Source: Peribacillus kribbensis DSM 17871 (GTDB lineage: Bacteria > Bacillota > Bacilli > Bacillales > DSM-1321). From it: a DNA stretch of 64,000 bases. Below are positions 1 through 9,088 of this stretch, in pieces (positions within the stretch are counted from its first letter, which is position 1; each line of letters begins with the position of its first letter). The notes below the pieces were generated by a model that saw only the letters and a list, made by a program, of their open reading frames with translations, was not told the DNA's origin and did not search any database. The position numbers and the translations under genes were made by a program. The DNA lies in assembly GCF_000430765.1 (NCBI RefSeq), contig NZ_KE387240.1, positions 1 to 64,000 of the forward strand, in the 5' to 3' direction.

Positions 1-125
1 GCAGCCATCCGACAAGCATAAGACGGGGTGGCTGTGGGAAGCGGTCTTCTTCCCATAGACAGCCTGGCTTATGACTCGAGGATGGCAGTTCGGAGTTGGA
101 TTAAATAAAAAGCGGAAAGCGGTGC
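1..125 (-). repeat. Palindromic intergenic repeat, family A, copy 1 (cut by window edge)
   Basis: Read on the minus strand this stretch starts with the box GCACCGCTTTCCGC, runs through a CATAAG...CTTATG long imperfect palindrome, and matches copies at 32078-32208, 32272-32469 and 48646-49037. A further end fragment of the same family (revcomp of the 32190-32208 end, GCAGGCAGAGACCCGACA core) lies at 190-213. It is intergenic and non-coding. Length and structure resemble the short palindromic repeats scattered through many Bacillaceae genomes. Confidence 0.75.
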
Positions 126-233
126 CTGCTAAATAAGATGTATTTAAGGCACATTGATGCAGGAACCAATTATTCTCCGTAATTATTAGCAGGCAGAGAC
201 CCGACACAAATGGATGGATAAATTATAACGATA

Positions 234-277
234 GCCGTCTGTTGAAAGTCAGTCTTTCCGCAGGCGGCTTATTTTTT
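234..277 (+). terminator. Intrinsic terminator upstream of accB
   Basis: GCCGTCTG (234-241) pairs with CAGGCGGC (261-268) over 8 bp including one G-U pair and is followed by TTATTTTTT. It probably ends transcription of the gene to the left, which in B. subtilis would be spoIIIAH; that gene is outside the window. Confidence 0.6.
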
Positions 278-424
278 GTTCCGATGTATGAAAACAGGCA
301 GGTTTTAGCAAAATTTAAGAGAGGCCTATAAACGGAAAACTCTATCTGGAAATAAAGGATATTTTTAGGATAAAAACAAAAGAATTTATGTTCAATTATG
401 ATTCCACGGAGCTCCTTATTGAAT

Positions 425-453
425 TTGGACAAGGTATTATCGTATGATATTAA
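425..453 (+). promoter_or_regulatory. Candidate sigma-A promoter for accBC
   Basis: TTGGAC (-35) and TATTAA (-10) are separated by 17 bp. The transcript would have a leader of about 110 nt holding a small hairpin at 484-505 (AAAACC/GGTTTT followed by T residues), which may be an attenuator or the terminator of a short upstream RNA. Confidence 0.4.
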
Positions 454-570
454 TAGCTAGTCTTAAAAAAGACAGTAATCTTAAAAACCTGGATGGTTTT
501 TTTTATGCCATTTTGCTGTGAGTCAAAAAATACGATACGATTAGCTAAAAAAGACAAGGGGTGCGAAGTT

Positions 571-1056
571 TTGAAGGTACAAGAGATTCGTGAACTGATT
601 AAACTGGTAGATCAATCCAGCATTGATGAATTTGAATTTGAACTTGATGGTGCAAAAATAAAAATGAAAAAGAATGCTGAGCCAGCAGCTGGAACAGTAT
701 TTGTCCAGCCTGCAGCTCCTGTTGAAATGACAAGACCTGCAGCAGTTCCTGCGGCACAAGCTCCAGCTGTACAAGAAGCAGCGGCGGAAAAGAAAGAACA
801 GCCGGCTGCCGAGAATTTACATACCATTACATCACCGATGGTAGGAACTTTTTATTCGTCTCCATCACCGGAAGCTGACGACTATGTCAGGGAAGGTTCC
901 AGGGTTTCCAAGAATAGTGTTGTCTGCATAGTTGAGGCAATGAAGCTTTTCAACGAAATTGAAGCAGAAGTCAACGGTGAAATTGCAGAGATTCTTGTAA
1001 AGGACGGCCAGCTTGTTGAATATGGCCAGCCGTTATTTTTAGTCAAGCCTGAGTAA
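571..1056 (+). CDS. accB: Biotin carboxyl carrier protein of acetyl-CoA carboxylase
   Basis: AccB carries the biotin that AccC carboxylates and that AccAD uses to make malonyl-CoA for fatty acid synthesis. A TTG start at 571, preceded by an AAGGGG-type ribosome site, gives 161 residues beginning [12 protein letters not shown], the usual N-terminus. The open frame continues upstream to an ATG at 493 but the extra residues are not family-like. A Pro/Ala-rich linker at about 35-80 leads to the C-terminal biotinyl domain with [10 protein letters not shown], biotinylated Lys about residue 125 (AMKLFN in place of the commoner AMKMMN). accC follows after 14 bp. Confidence 0.95.
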   Translation: MKVQEIRELIKLVDQSSIDEFEFELDGAKIKMKKNAEPAAGTVFVQPAAPVEMTRPAAVPAAQAPAVQEAAAEKKEQPAAENLHTITSPMVGTFYSSPSPEADDYVREGSRVSKNSVVCIVEAMKLFNEIEAEVNGEIAEILVKDGQLVEYGQPLFLVKPE

Positions 1057-1070
1057 GGAGCGTTTATACT

Positions 1071-2423
1071 ATGATAAAAAAGCTTTTGATTGCAAATAGA
1101 GGAGAAATTGCGGTGCGGGTCATCCGGGCCTGTAAAGAGCTCGGCATTGAGACTGTCGCAGTTTACTCTGAAGCGGATAGAGAAGCCCTTCATGTTCAGA
1201 TGGCGGATGAAGCGTACTGCATCGGACCGAAGGCTTCAAAAGACAGCTATTTAAGCTTTACAAATATTATTTCTACTGCCACACTGACAGGGGCCGATGC
1301 CATTCATCCCGGCTACGGATTTTTAGCGGAAAACTCAGCATTTGCTGAGCTTTGCCGAGAGTGCGGCATCACGTTTGTGGGTCCGTCACCAGAGGCTATT
1401 TCCAAAATGGGAACAAAGGATGTAGCCAGGGAAACGATGAAAGCAGCTGGAGTTCCAATCGTACCAGGATCTCAAGGGATCATTAAAGATACGGAGGAAG
1501 CTCTTGCATTAGCAGAAACCATTGGTTTTCCTGTCATCATTAAGGCCACTGCCGGCGGCGGCGGTAAAGGAATCCGGGTTGCCCGTACAGAAGAAGAATT
1601 GGTAAAGGGGATCCAGGTTACCCAGCAGGAAGCTATGACTGCTTTCGGCAATCCTGGGGTATATATAGAAAAGTTCATCGAAGATTTCAGGCATGTTGAA
1701 ATTCAAGTCATGGCTGACAGCTTTGGCAGCGTGATCCATCTTGGTGAACGTGACTGTACAATTCAGCGGCGGATGCAGAAGCTCCTTGAGGAGTCTCCTT
1801 CACCAGCGCTGGACAGTGAAACCCGCGATGCAATGGGACAGGCAGCGGTAAAGGCCGCCCAAGCGGTCGATTATACAGGTGCCGGAACGGTAGAATTTAT
1901 TTTTGACAGTAAAGAAAATACATTTTACTTTATGGAAATGAACACCAGGATTCAGGTTGAGCATCCTGTCACTGAAATGGTGACGGGTGTAGACTTGATC
2001 AAGGAGCAGATCAGAGTGGCTTCGGGTGAGAAGCTGTCCTTGAAACAAGAGGATGTAACATTCGATGGCTGGGCGATTGAATGCCGCATTAATGCGGAGA
2101 ATCCGCTTAAAAACTTTATGCCGTCTGCTGGAAAGATTGAAATGTATCTCCCGCCGGGCGGCTATGGAGTCCGTGTGGATTCAGCCGCATATCCGGGTTA
2201 TAGCATTCCTCCGTATTATGATTCTATGATTGCCAAACTGATTGTCCATGGCAAAACTAGAGAAGAGGCAATAAACCGGATGAAAAGGGCGTTAGGGGAA
2301 TTTGTGGTTGATGGGATTCATTCTACTATTCCGTTTCACCAAAAACTCCTTCAGCATGAAACATTTGTGGATGGGAATTTTAACACAAAATTCCTTGAAA
2401 TCTATGATGTAATGAATTCATAA
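1071..2423 (+). CDS. accC: Biotin carboxylase subunit of acetyl-CoA carboxylase
   Basis: This cytosolic ATP-grasp enzyme uses ATP and bicarbonate to carboxylate the biotin of AccB. The 450-residue length is standard. An N-terminal biotin-carboxylase domain ([16 protein letters not shown]), the ATP-grasp loop [10 protein letters not shown] near residue 165 and [14 protein letters not shown] near 290 are all intact. AAGGAGCG precedes the ATG. It forms an operon with accB. No other biotin carboxylase lies in the window, so it may also charge biotin for the acyl-CoA carboxyltransferase YqjD at 38 kb; that is inference. Confidence 0.97.
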   Translation: MIKKLLIANRGEIAVRVIRACKELGIETVAVYSEADREALHVQMADEAYCIGPKASKDSYLSFTNIISTATLTGADAIHPGYGFLAENSAFAELCRECGITFVGPSPEAISKMGTKDVARETMKAAGVPIVPGSQGIIKDTEEALALAETIGFPVIIKATAGGGGKGIRVARTEEELVKGIQVTQQEAMTAFGNPGVYIEKFIEDFRHVEIQVMADSFGSVIHLGERDCTIQRRMQKLLEESPSPALDSETRDAMGQAAVKAAQAVDYTGAGTVEFIFDSKENTFYFMEMNTRIQVEHPVTEMVTGVDLIKEQIRVASGEKLSLKQEDVTFDGWAIECRINAENPLKNFMPSAGKIEMYLPPGGYGVRVDSAAYPGYSIPPYYDSMIAKLIVHGKTREEAINRMKRALGEFVVDGIHSTIPFHQKLLQHETFVDGNFNTKFLEIYDVMNS

Positions 2424-2447
2424 TGAAGTTACAGGGGGTGCTTTATA

Positions 2448-2855
2448 TTGAGCGAAAACCAATCTACTCTTGAAATGAATAACCATAAAGGACTTGGGAA
2501 AGTCGAGATTGCTCCGGAAGTCATTGAAGTCATTGCAGGCATTGCTGCCCATGAGGTGGAAGGAGTCGCCACGATGCGCGGCAACTTTGCCTCCGGTGTT
2601 GTTGAAAGGCTTGGCAAGAAAAACCATGGCAAGGGAGTCAGGGTCGACCTTGCCGAGGAAGGCATCAAGATTGATGTGTATTGCACCATGAAGTTTGGTG
2701 TCTCGATTCCAAAGGTTGCTGGTGAGGTACAGGACAATATCCGTCAGGCTTTGATTAATATGACCGCTCTGGAACCTGAAGAAGTCAATGTCCATATTGT
2801 CGGCATTCAGTTTGAAAACCAAAAGCCTGAAGTGGAGTACGAGCAGGAAATGTAA
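2448..2855 (+). CDS. yqhY: Asp23/Gls24 family protein YqhY
   Basis: 135 residues from a TTG start behind GGGGTG. It has the Asp23 family core (GKVEIAPEVIEVIAGIAAHEVEGVA, quoted in part) followed by a short acidic tail. In B. subtilis the gene follows accBC and the protein is linked to control of acetyl-CoA carboxylase activity; that role is from the literature and is not visible in sequence. It lies 24 bp behind accC and ahead of a strong terminator, so accB-accC-yqhY looks like one transcription unit. Confidence 0.88.
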   Translation: MSENQSTLEMNNHKGLGKVEIAPEVIEVIAGIAAHEVEGVATMRGNFASGVVERLGKKNHGKGVRVDLAEEGIKIDVYCTMKFGVSIPKVAGEVQDNIRQALINMTALEPEEVNVHIVGIQFENQKPEVEYEQEM

Positions 2856-2888
2856 CCAAAGGCATCTGCCTTTGGTTTTTTCTTTTTT
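2854..2888 (+). terminator. Intrinsic terminator of accBC-yqhY
   Basis: CCAAAGGCA and TGCCTTTGG pair perfectly around a 2-nt centre (the effective loop takes in neighbouring bases) and a long T tract follows. It starts directly at the yqhY stop codon. Confidence 0.9.
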
Positions 2889-3045
2889 TATCAGCTTGCG
2901 GGGCTTTGGTTTGGAATGTTTCTTTTGGTGCAAAATAGAATAGGAATGCCCTAATAGCGGCTCTTTTAAATGTTGCTCACTTGGAAGTGAAATAAAATGA
3001 ATTTTCCTAATATTTATCGGAGCCCTACCTTATATTGTTCGTTTA

Positions 3046-3054
3046 TGCTATATT
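3046..3054 (+). promoter_or_regulatory. Candidate extended -10 promoter for nusB operon
   Basis: TGCTATATT is a TGn-extended -10 box 36 bp upstream of nusB, with no good -35 element. The 200 bp from 2889 to 3090 hold no gene. Confidence 0.45.
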
Positions 3055-3090
3055 TTAATAAATTGATTTAATATGTAAAGGAGTTATACA

Positions 3091-3483
3091 ATGAAAAGAA
3101 GAACCGCAAGAGAAAAGGCTTTGCAGGCTCTTTTTCAAATAGAAGTCGGTAAGGCGGAAGTCCAGGAAGCAATGGAAAACGTCCTCGATGGTTTAGAAAA
3201 AGACGAATATTTCGAGACTTTGGTTACGGGTACGGCAGAGAATCAGGAAACCATTGATGGAATCATTAAAGCGAATTTAGAAAACTGGAAGCTTGAAAGA
3301 CTTGCTGCCATTGACCGAAATCTGCTGCGCCTTGCCGTGTTTGAAATGAAATATTCCAAAGACGTACCCATTAACGTGGTTCTGGACGAAGCCATCGAAA
3401 TCGCAAAAGTCTTTGGGGACGATCAGTCCGCTAAATTTGTGAACGCCGTTCTATCGAAAGTAAAAGACGGACTGGACAGCTGA
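3091..3483 (+). CDS. nusB: Transcription antitermination factor NusB
   Basis: NusB binds boxA RNA with S10 (NusE) during rRNA antitermination. 130 residues, all-helical fold, with family motifs RRTAREKALQALFQIE at the N-terminus and FVNAVLSKV at the C-terminus. AAGGAG precedes the ATG. Position between yqhY and folD matches B. subtilis. Confidence 0.95.
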   Translation: MKRRTAREKALQALFQIEVGKAEVQEAMENVLDGLEKDEYFETLVTGTAENQETIDGIIKANLENWKLERLAAIDRNLLRLAVFEMKYSKDVPINVVLDEAIEIAKVFGDDQSAKFVNAVLSKVKDGLDS

Positions 3484-3514
3484 AGTAAAATATAAATAGA
3501 AAAGGGGAAGGGAA

Positions 3515-4381
3515 ATGACTGCTACAATCATAAACGGTAAAGAAATTGCTGTGGAAATCCGAAAACAGATTCAAAGCGAAGTCAGGGAATTGAAGGAGCA
3601 GAATATTGTTCCAGGTTTAGCAGTTGTGCTGGTTGGCGAAAATCAGGCATCGAGAACCTACGTTGGGATGAAAGAAAAAGCATGCGCGGAACTAGGCATT
3701 TATTCACTGAAGATTGAGCTTCCTGAAACAGTGAGCCATAATGAACTGGTTAGCAAAATCAAGGAGCTGAACTCGGATCCTGCGATTCACGGAATATTGG
3801 TTCAGCTTCCCCTCCCTAAGCATATTAATGAAATAGAGATCATCGAAACCATATCGCCCGAAAAGGATGTCGACGGCTTCCATCCTATTAATATTGGGAA
3901 AATGATGACTGGCCAGGATACATTTTATCCATGTACTCCTTATGGGATTATCAAAATGGTTGAATACATAAACATTGACCCGGCGGGCAGCCATGTAGTG
4001 GTTGTAGGAAGAAGCAATATTGTAGGAAAGCCTGTAGGCCAGCTTTTCCTGAATAAAAATGCGACTGTGACTTACTGCCATTCCAAAACCAAGGATCTGG
4101 CAGCCATCACCAGCCAGGCGGACATCCTTATTGCTGCCGCAGGTAGGGAAAACCTTATAACAGCTGAACATGTGAAAGATGGAGCAGTTGTCATCGATGT
4201 GGCCATGAACCGGAATAGTCAGGGAAAGCTCTGCGGCGACGTGGACTTTGCAGAAGTCAAAGAAAAAGCCGGATATATCACCCCTGTACCTGGCGGTGTA
4301 GGTCCGATGACTATTACCATGCTGTTATTTAATACATTAAAATCAGCAAAACTGCTTGATGGAAATAAAATTAACGCGTAA
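3515..4381 (+). CDS. folD: Bifunctional methylenetetrahydrofolate dehydrogenase/cyclohydrolase
   Basis: FolD interconverts 5,10-methylene-, methenyl- and 10-formyl-THF, feeding purine and formyl-Met synthesis. 288 residues. The catalytic Lys is in YVGMKEKACAELGI near 55, substrate loop PEKDVDGFHP near 118, the NADP Rossmann motif VVGRSNIVGKPVGQL near 165, and PGGVGPMTITML near 265. AAAGGGGAAGGG lies upstream of the ATG. Confidence 0.97.
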   Translation: MTATIINGKEIAVEIRKQIQSEVRELKEQNIVPGLAVVLVGENQASRTYVGMKEKACAELGIYSLKIELPETVSHNELVSKIKELNSDPAIHGILVQLPLPKHINEIEIIETISPEKDVDGFHPINIGKMMTGQDTFYPCTPYGIIKMVEYINIDPAGSHVVVVGRSNIVGKPVGQLFLNKNATVTYCHSKTKDLAAITSQADILIAAAGRENLITAEHVKDGAVVIDVAMNRNSQGKLCGDVDFAEVKEKAGYITPVPGGVGPMTITMLLFNTLKSAKLLDGNKINA

Positions 4382-4401
4382 TCTTCCTAAAAAACTAAAC
4401 G

Positions 4402-4446
4402 AAGCTGTCTGATTGCTTTATAATAGCAAATAGACAGCTTTTCTTG
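4402..4446 (+). terminator. Intrinsic terminator after folD
   Basis: AAGCTGTCT (4402-4410) pairs with AGACAGCTT (4432-4440), an inner ATTGCT/AGCAAT stem extends it, and TTTTCTT follows. Confidence 0.75.
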
Positions 4447-4488
4447 TGAAATGGAACAAAGCTGGTACCAAAGAAATGGGAGTTTATC

Positions 4489-5844
4489 ATGAAGCAGCCT
4501 ATTTATTTAACGATTCATGCACTAACTAAATATATAAAAAGAAAATTCGATGCCGATCCCCATCTTCAGGATATGTACATAAAAGGAGAAATTTCCAACC
4601 TTAAGCAGCATTCCAGCGGCCATATGTATTTTACCCTGAAGGATGAAAAATCCAGAATTCTAGCTGTGATGTTTCAAACCTACAGGACAGGCATGAAGTT
4701 TGTTCCCGAAAATGGCATGCATGTGCTGATTCGGGGCGATATAACGGTCTACGAGCCAAGCGGCCAGTATCAGGTTTATGTTAAGGAGATGGCTCCGGAC
4801 GGGATTGGGGAGCTTTATCTTGCCTATGAGCAATTGAAGGGAAAGCTTGAAAAGGAAGGGCTTTTTCTGCAAAAGTATAAGAAAAAACTGCCTCCATATC
4901 CTGCATCTATAGGGGTAATAACCTCTCCGACTGGCGCTGCAATCCGAGACATTCTGACAACCCTAAAAAGGAGATATCCCGTTGCGGACATTGTCATCTA
5001 TCCAGCCCTTGTTCAAGGCACACAGGCAGCTCCATCCATCAGGAAGGCCATTGAAACGGCAAACAGCCGCGGGGAAACCGATATTTTAATCATGGGCCGA
5101 GGCGGCGGTTCGATCGAGGAATTATGGGCTTTCAATGAGGAAATCGTAGCCCGTGCGATTTTTCAATCGAAGATTCCAGTCATCTCTGCAGTCGGCCATG
5201 AAACGGACTTTACGATCGCTGATTTTGCGGCCGATCTCAGAGCGCCTACACCTACTGCGGCTGCGGAGCTTGCAGTACCCCACATCAACGAGGTTCTGGA
5301 GAGGATCATTAACCAGAAAAACCGGATGACACGGGAAATCCAGAAGCAGCTCTCTTCCAATCTGAACAGGCTGCAGACTCTTGAAAAATCCTATGCGTTC
5401 AGATATCCCCGACGGCTGTATGAACAAAAAGTAGAGCAGCTGGACCGTGCAAAGGAAAGGTTCCATAAGGGCTTTGAAAAGTACTTCACCCGCAAGAAAG
5501 AGGAAGTTCAAAGACTCGCTGCCGGACTTAAACGAAGAGATCCAGAGGGGATGCTTGAAGCCGCCCATTCTAAGCTGGCCGCCCAGGCCAAAATGCTGAA
5601 CCGGAGCATGGACGCTATTTATAAGGCCAAACTGCAGCGCTTTCTCTATCAGGCTTCGGCCCTGGATGCAAGAAGCCCGCTAAAGATCATGGATAAAGGA
5701 TACAGCCTGGCCTACACAGAACAAAATGAATTGATCAAGACAATCGAAACCGTGGCGCCGGGGGATAAGATGTCTGTCCGCCTGAAGGATGGAGAGCTAT
5801 TTTGTACAGTAGAACAAAAAAAGGAGAGACCGATAGATGAGTGA
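4489..5844 (+). CDS. xseA: Exodeoxyribonuclease VII large subunit
   Basis: Catalytic subunit of exonuclease VII, which degrades single-stranded DNA to oligonucleotides in the cytosol. 451 residues: N-terminal OB-fold domain (about 1-110, YIKGEISNLKQHSSGHMYF), the conserved catalytic core (IGVITSPTGAAIRDI, GRGGGSIEELWAFNEE, VGHETDFTIADFAADLRAPTP), then a long coiled coil at about 280-390 that binds XseB. The 3' end overlaps xseB by 8 bp, indicating translational coupling. Confidence 0.97.
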   Translation: MKQPIYLTIHALTKYIKRKFDADPHLQDMYIKGEISNLKQHSSGHMYFTLKDEKSRILAVMFQTYRTGMKFVPENGMHVLIRGDITVYEPSGQYQVYVKEMAPDGIGELYLAYEQLKGKLEKEGLFLQKYKKKLPPYPASIGVITSPTGAAIRDILTTLKRRYPVADIVIYPALVQGTQAAPSIRKAIETANSRGETDILIMGRGGGSIEELWAFNEEIVARAIFQSKIPVISAVGHETDFTIADFAADLRAPTPTAAAELAVPHINEVLERIINQKNRMTREIQKQLSSNLNRLQTLEKSYAFRYPRRLYEQKVEQLDRAKERFHKGFEKYFTRKKEEVQRLAAGLKRRDPEGMLEAAHSKLAAQAKMLNRSMDAIYKAKLQRFLYQASALDARSPLKIMDKGYSLAYTEQNELIKTIETVAPGDKMSVRLKDGELFCTVEQKKERPIDE

Positions 5845-6070
5845 AGAAAAAGAGTTAAGCTTTGAAGAGGCAATGGAGAAGCTTGAAAAAATAGTGGAGC
5901 AGCTAGAGGATGGTGAAGTGCCATTAGAAAAGGCCATCGCAATCTATAAAGAAGGGATGGACCTTTCAAGGGTCTGTCATACAAAATTAAAATCAGTAGA
6001 AAATCAGCTTACTCAAATCTTAAGCGAAGACGGGCAGCTTAAGGATTTCTCACAGGCCGAGGAGGAGTAA
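5837..6070 (+). CDS. xseB: Exodeoxyribonuclease VII small subunit
   Basis: 77 residues with the XseB signature FEEAMEKLEKIVEQLEDGEVPLE (part) and a two-helix layout that packs on the XseA coiled coil. It overlaps xseA and is followed 3 bp later by ispA. Confidence 0.95.
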   Translation: MSEEKELSFEEAMEKLEKIVEQLEDGEVPLEKAIAIYKEGMDLSRVCHTKLKSVENQLTQILSEDGQLKDFSQAEEE

Positions 6071-6073
6071 ACA

Positions 6074-6967
6074 TTGACTTCTTCCTTGTTTAAAGATTTT
6101 GCCAACCAATATATACCCATTCTTGAGGAAGAAGCACGAAAGCAGGTTGACATGCTTGAGGCGCCTTCGGTATTAAAGGACGCCATGCTTTATTCATTAA
6201 ATGCAGGAGGCAAGAGAATAAGGCCTCTGCTCGTTCTTGCGGTCTTAAACGCTTTTGGAAGAAATCCGGAGGCTGGAATTCTCCCGGCGGCTGCCGTTGA
6301 AATGATCCACACCTACTCATTGATTCACGATGATCTTCCAAGTATGGATAATGATGATCTGCGAAGGGGAAAACCAACAAATCATAAAGTATTTGGGGAA
6401 GCGGCAGCCATCCTTGCAGGAGACGCGCTTCTCACCTATGCCTTTCAGGTAATCACAAAAATGAAACCAGAGGATGCCTCTCCATCTGTCGTTGTAGCAC
6501 TGATCCGGGAGCTTGCTGCAGCTGCAGGGCCCGAGGGAATGGTAGGGGGCCAGACGGCTGACATTGAGGCGGAGGGAAAGACACTCGAGCTTGGTGAGCT
6601 GGTGTATATACACGAAAATAAAACAGGAAGGCTTCTCACCGCCAGTGTGCTGATGGGAGCCGTTCTTGCAGAGGCTTCCATTGAAGCTAAAAATAAGCTT
6701 CAGAATTTTTCCTATCATCTGGGCCTCGCCTTCCAAATCAGGGATGACATCCTTGATATCGAAGGCCTGGAAGAGAAAATAGGAAAGCCGGTGGGCAGCG
6801 ACGTTCATAATAACAAGAACACATATCCATCTCTCCTTACCCTGGAAGGGGCAAAAGAGAAGCTCCATCACCATATCAGCCTGGCGAAACAGGATCTGCT
6901 GGAAACGGGACTGGATGCTGAAATTCTTATGGAAATCACTGATATGGTGGCCCAGAGAGATTATTGA
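6074..6967 (+). CDS. ispA: Farnesyl diphosphate synthase (geranyltranstransferase)
   Basis: Condenses IPP with DMAPP and GPP to give FPP for menaquinone, undecaprenyl and other prenyl lipids. TTG start at 6074 behind GAGGAGG, 297 residues. GGKRIRPLL near 36, the first Asp-rich motif DDLPSMDNDD near 82, and the second DDILD near 223 are all present. It lies next to dxs, so precursor supply and prenyl transfer are encoded together. Confidence 0.95.
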   Translation: MTSSLFKDFANQYIPILEEEARKQVDMLEAPSVLKDAMLYSLNAGGKRIRPLLVLAVLNAFGRNPEAGILPAAAVEMIHTYSLIHDDLPSMDNDDLRRGKPTNHKVFGEAAAILAGDALLTYAFQVITKMKPEDASPSVVVALIRELAAAAGPEGMVGGQTADIEAEGKTLELGELVYIHENKTGRLLTASVLMGAVLAEASIEAKNKLQNFSYHLGLAFQIRDDILDIEGLEEKIGKPVGSDVHNNKNTYPSLLTLEGAKEKLHHHISLAKQDLLETGLDAEILMEITDMVAQRDY

Positions 6968-6986
6968 ATTAAATTTATTATAATTG

Positions 6987-6995
6987 TGGTATAAT
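6987..6995 (+). promoter_or_regulatory. Candidate extended -10 promoter ahead of a terminator
   Basis: TGGTATAAT is a consensus TGn-extended -10 box. Initiation near 7002 would run into the terminator at 7046-7076 after about 75 nt. Confidence 0.5.
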
Positions 6996-7045
6996 ATCGT
7001 TATTAGAAATTCGGATTTTTTTCTGCTTTTTGGCTTCGGCCGCTG

Positions 7046-7076
7046 CCGTTATCACTTTGGTGCTAACGGTTTTTTC
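7046..7076 (+). terminator. Intrinsic terminator or attenuator between ispA and dxs
   Basis: CCGTTA and TAACGG flank an inner CAC/GTG stem and are followed by TTTTTT. A GGC-TTCG-GCC mini-hairpin lies just upstream at 7032-7041. Confidence 0.8.
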
Positions 7077-7107
7077 CTTATCGGTCCTTAAAGTGATGGA
7101 AAATAGC

Positions 7108-7135
7108 TTGAGTTAATAAAACAGTTGTTTATAAT
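7108..7135 (+). promoter_or_regulatory. Candidate sigma-A promoter for dxs
   Basis: TTGAGT and TATAAT with a 16-bp spacer, 59 bp upstream of the dxs start and downstream of the ispA-dxs terminator. Confidence 0.55.
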
Positions 7136-7193
7136 TAGGACAGTGGAGAAAAAACAAGTGGAAAGAAACCGAAATGAAAGTGAGTGATCCAGT

Positions 7194-9086
7194 TTGGATC
7201 TTCTATCTATAAAGGACCCTTCCTTTTTAAAAAAATTAAATATAGATGAACTTGAGGGTTTGAGCCAGGAAATAAGGGATTTCCTTATTGAAAAGCTTTC
7301 AAAGACAGGCGGACATATTGGACCGAATTTAGGGGTGGTTGAATTGACCATTGCCCTTCATAGAGAGTTTAACAGCCCAAAGGATAAAATCATCTGGGAT
7401 GTCGGCCATCAATCTTACGTTCATAAAATATTAACCGGCCGCGCCGGTGAATTCGATTCGCTTAGAAAGTTCAAAGGCTTATGCGGATTCCCGAAGCGCT
7501 CCGAAAGTGAGCACGACGTGTGGGAAACAGGCCACAGCTCCACTTCCTTATCGTCTGCAATGGGCATGGCGATTGCAAGGGATCTGAAGAAGGAAAAAAG
7601 CTTTGTCCTTCCGGTGATCGGCGATGGTGCCCTGACCGGGGGAATGGCACTGGAAGCATTGAACCATATTGGCTCTGAGAAAAAAGACATGATTGTGATT
7701 TTGAATGACAATGAAATGTCCATAGCACCGAATGTCGGTGCTCTTCATAATGTTCTTGGGCGTCTAAGGACAGCTGGAAAGTATAACTGGGCCAAGGAGG
7801 AGCTTGAACTTCTTCTGAAGAAAATCCCTGCTGTAGGCGGTAAGCTTGCGGCAACAGCAGAAAGAATAAAAGATACGGTCAAGTACCTTCTTGTATCCGG
7901 CATGTTCTTTGAGGAACTTGGTTTTACGTACCTGGGACCTGTGGATGGACATAATTATGAAGCGTTATTCGAGCAGCTCAGATATGCAAAGAAAACAGGC
8001 GGACCAGTATTGCTGCATGTGATCACCAAAAAAGGGAAAGGCTATTATCCTGCCGAGAACGATAAAATCGGGACCTGGCATGGTACGGGTCCCTACAAAA
8101 CGGAAACAGGTGCTTTCGTCAAGCCTGCTGCCGCTGCTCCATCCTGGAGCTCGCTTGTCAGTGAAACGGTCCGCCAGATGGCTCGGGAAGACGAAAGAAT
8201 CGTGGCCATTACTCCTGCCATGCCGGTAGGATCCAAGCTTGAGAACTTTGCCAGGGAGTTTCCTGACCGCATGTTTGATGTCGGGATTGCCGAACAGCAT
8301 GCCGTAACCGTAGCCGCCAGCCTTGCATCTCAGGATATGAAGCCATTTTTGGCCATTTATTCAACCTTCCTGCAAAGGGCATACGATCAGATGCTGCACG
8401 ATGTATGCAGACAGAATCTCAATGTCTTCATAGGCATTGATCGAGCAGGGCTTGTCGGTGCCGATGGGGAAACTCATCAGGGTGTGTTCGACATCGCCTT
8501 CCTTCGCCACATGCCAAACCTTGTGCTGATGATGCCGAAGGATGAAAATGAAGGGCAGCATATGGTATATACTTCATTAACGTATAATGACGGCCCTATT
8601 GCCATGAGGTTCCCACGCGGAAACGGTCTTGGGGTAGAAATGGATAAAGAATTAAAGTCCATTCCGATTGGTACATGGGAGGTGCTGAAGGACGGGAAGG
8701 ATGCCTGCATTCTTACCTTTGGGACCACCATTGGCATGGCCCTTGAGGCAGCCGATCTTCTTGAGAAACAAGGATATTCTATAAAAGTAGTGAATGCACG
8801 GTTTATTAAGCCTCTAGATGAGCAGATGCTCACAGAGATATTCAAAGATGGAATGCCTGTCCTGACCATCGAAGAAGCAATTCTTCAAGGGGGCTTTGGA
8901 AGTGCGGTCCTTGAATTCGCCGAAGAGAATGGTTTCTCTTCCCAGGTCATCAGCCGGATGGGAATACCTGATCAGTTCATCGAGCATGGCGATGTGGACC
9001 AGCTGCTCGAAGAGATCAATTTCACTGTAAATTCCGCAGTTCGTAAGCTGATAAAGATATTACCTAAAAAGCAAAAAAGGGCTTGA
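7194..9086 (+). CDS. dxs: 1-deoxy-D-xylulose-5-phosphate synthase
   Basis: First enzyme of the MEP isoprenoid pathway: pyruvate plus glyceraldehyde 3-phosphate to DXP, with thiamine diphosphate. 630 residues from a TTG start; [15 protein letters not shown] matches the family N-terminus. [15 protein letters not shown] and [10 protein letters not shown] mark the N-terminal TPP domain, GDGALTGG...LNDNEMSI the diphosphate-binding motif (about 143-172), then the Pyr domain ([14 protein letters not shown] near 364) and the C-terminal transketolase domain. yqxC follows after 2 bp. Confidence 0.97.
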   Translation: MDLLSIKDPSFLKKLNIDELEGLSQEIRDFLIEKLSKTGGHIGPNLGVVELTIALHREFNSPKDKIIWDVGHQSYVHKILTGRAGEFDSLRKFKGLCGFPKRSESEHDVWETGHSSTSLSSAMGMAIARDLKKEKSFVLPVIGDGALTGGMALEALNHIGSEKKDMIVILNDNEMSIAPNVGALHNVLGRLRTAGKYNWAKEELELLLKKIPAVGGKLAATAERIKDTVKYLLVSGMFFEELGFTYLGPVDGHNYEALFEQLRYAKKTGGPVLLHVITKKGKGYYPAENDKIGTWHGTGPYKTETGAFVKPAAAAPSWSSLVSETVRQMAREDERIVAITPAMPVGSKLENFAREFPDRMFDVGIAEQHAVTVAASLASQDMKPFLAIYSTFLQRAYDQMLHDVCRQNLNVFIGIDRAGLVGADGETHQGVFDIAFLRHMPNLVLMMPKDENEGQHMVYTSLTYNDGPIAMRFPRGNGLGVEMDKELKSIPIGTWEVLKDGKDACILTFGTTIGMALEAADLLEKQGYSIKVVNARFIKPLDEQMLTEIFKDGMPVLTIEEAILQGGFGSAVLEFAEENGFSSQVISRMGIPDQFIEHGDVDQLLEEINFTVNSAVRKLIKILPKKQKRA

Positions 9087-9088
9087 AT

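Noticed and set aside
223-432. 69-codon minus-strand frame upstream of accB
   Set aside because: It reads through the terminator at 234-277 and has no ribosome site or family resemblance.
493-570. N-terminal extension of accB from the ATG at 493
   Set aside because: The extra 26 residues are Cys/Phe-rich and unlike AccB; the TTG at 571 has the ribosome site and gives the normal N-terminus.
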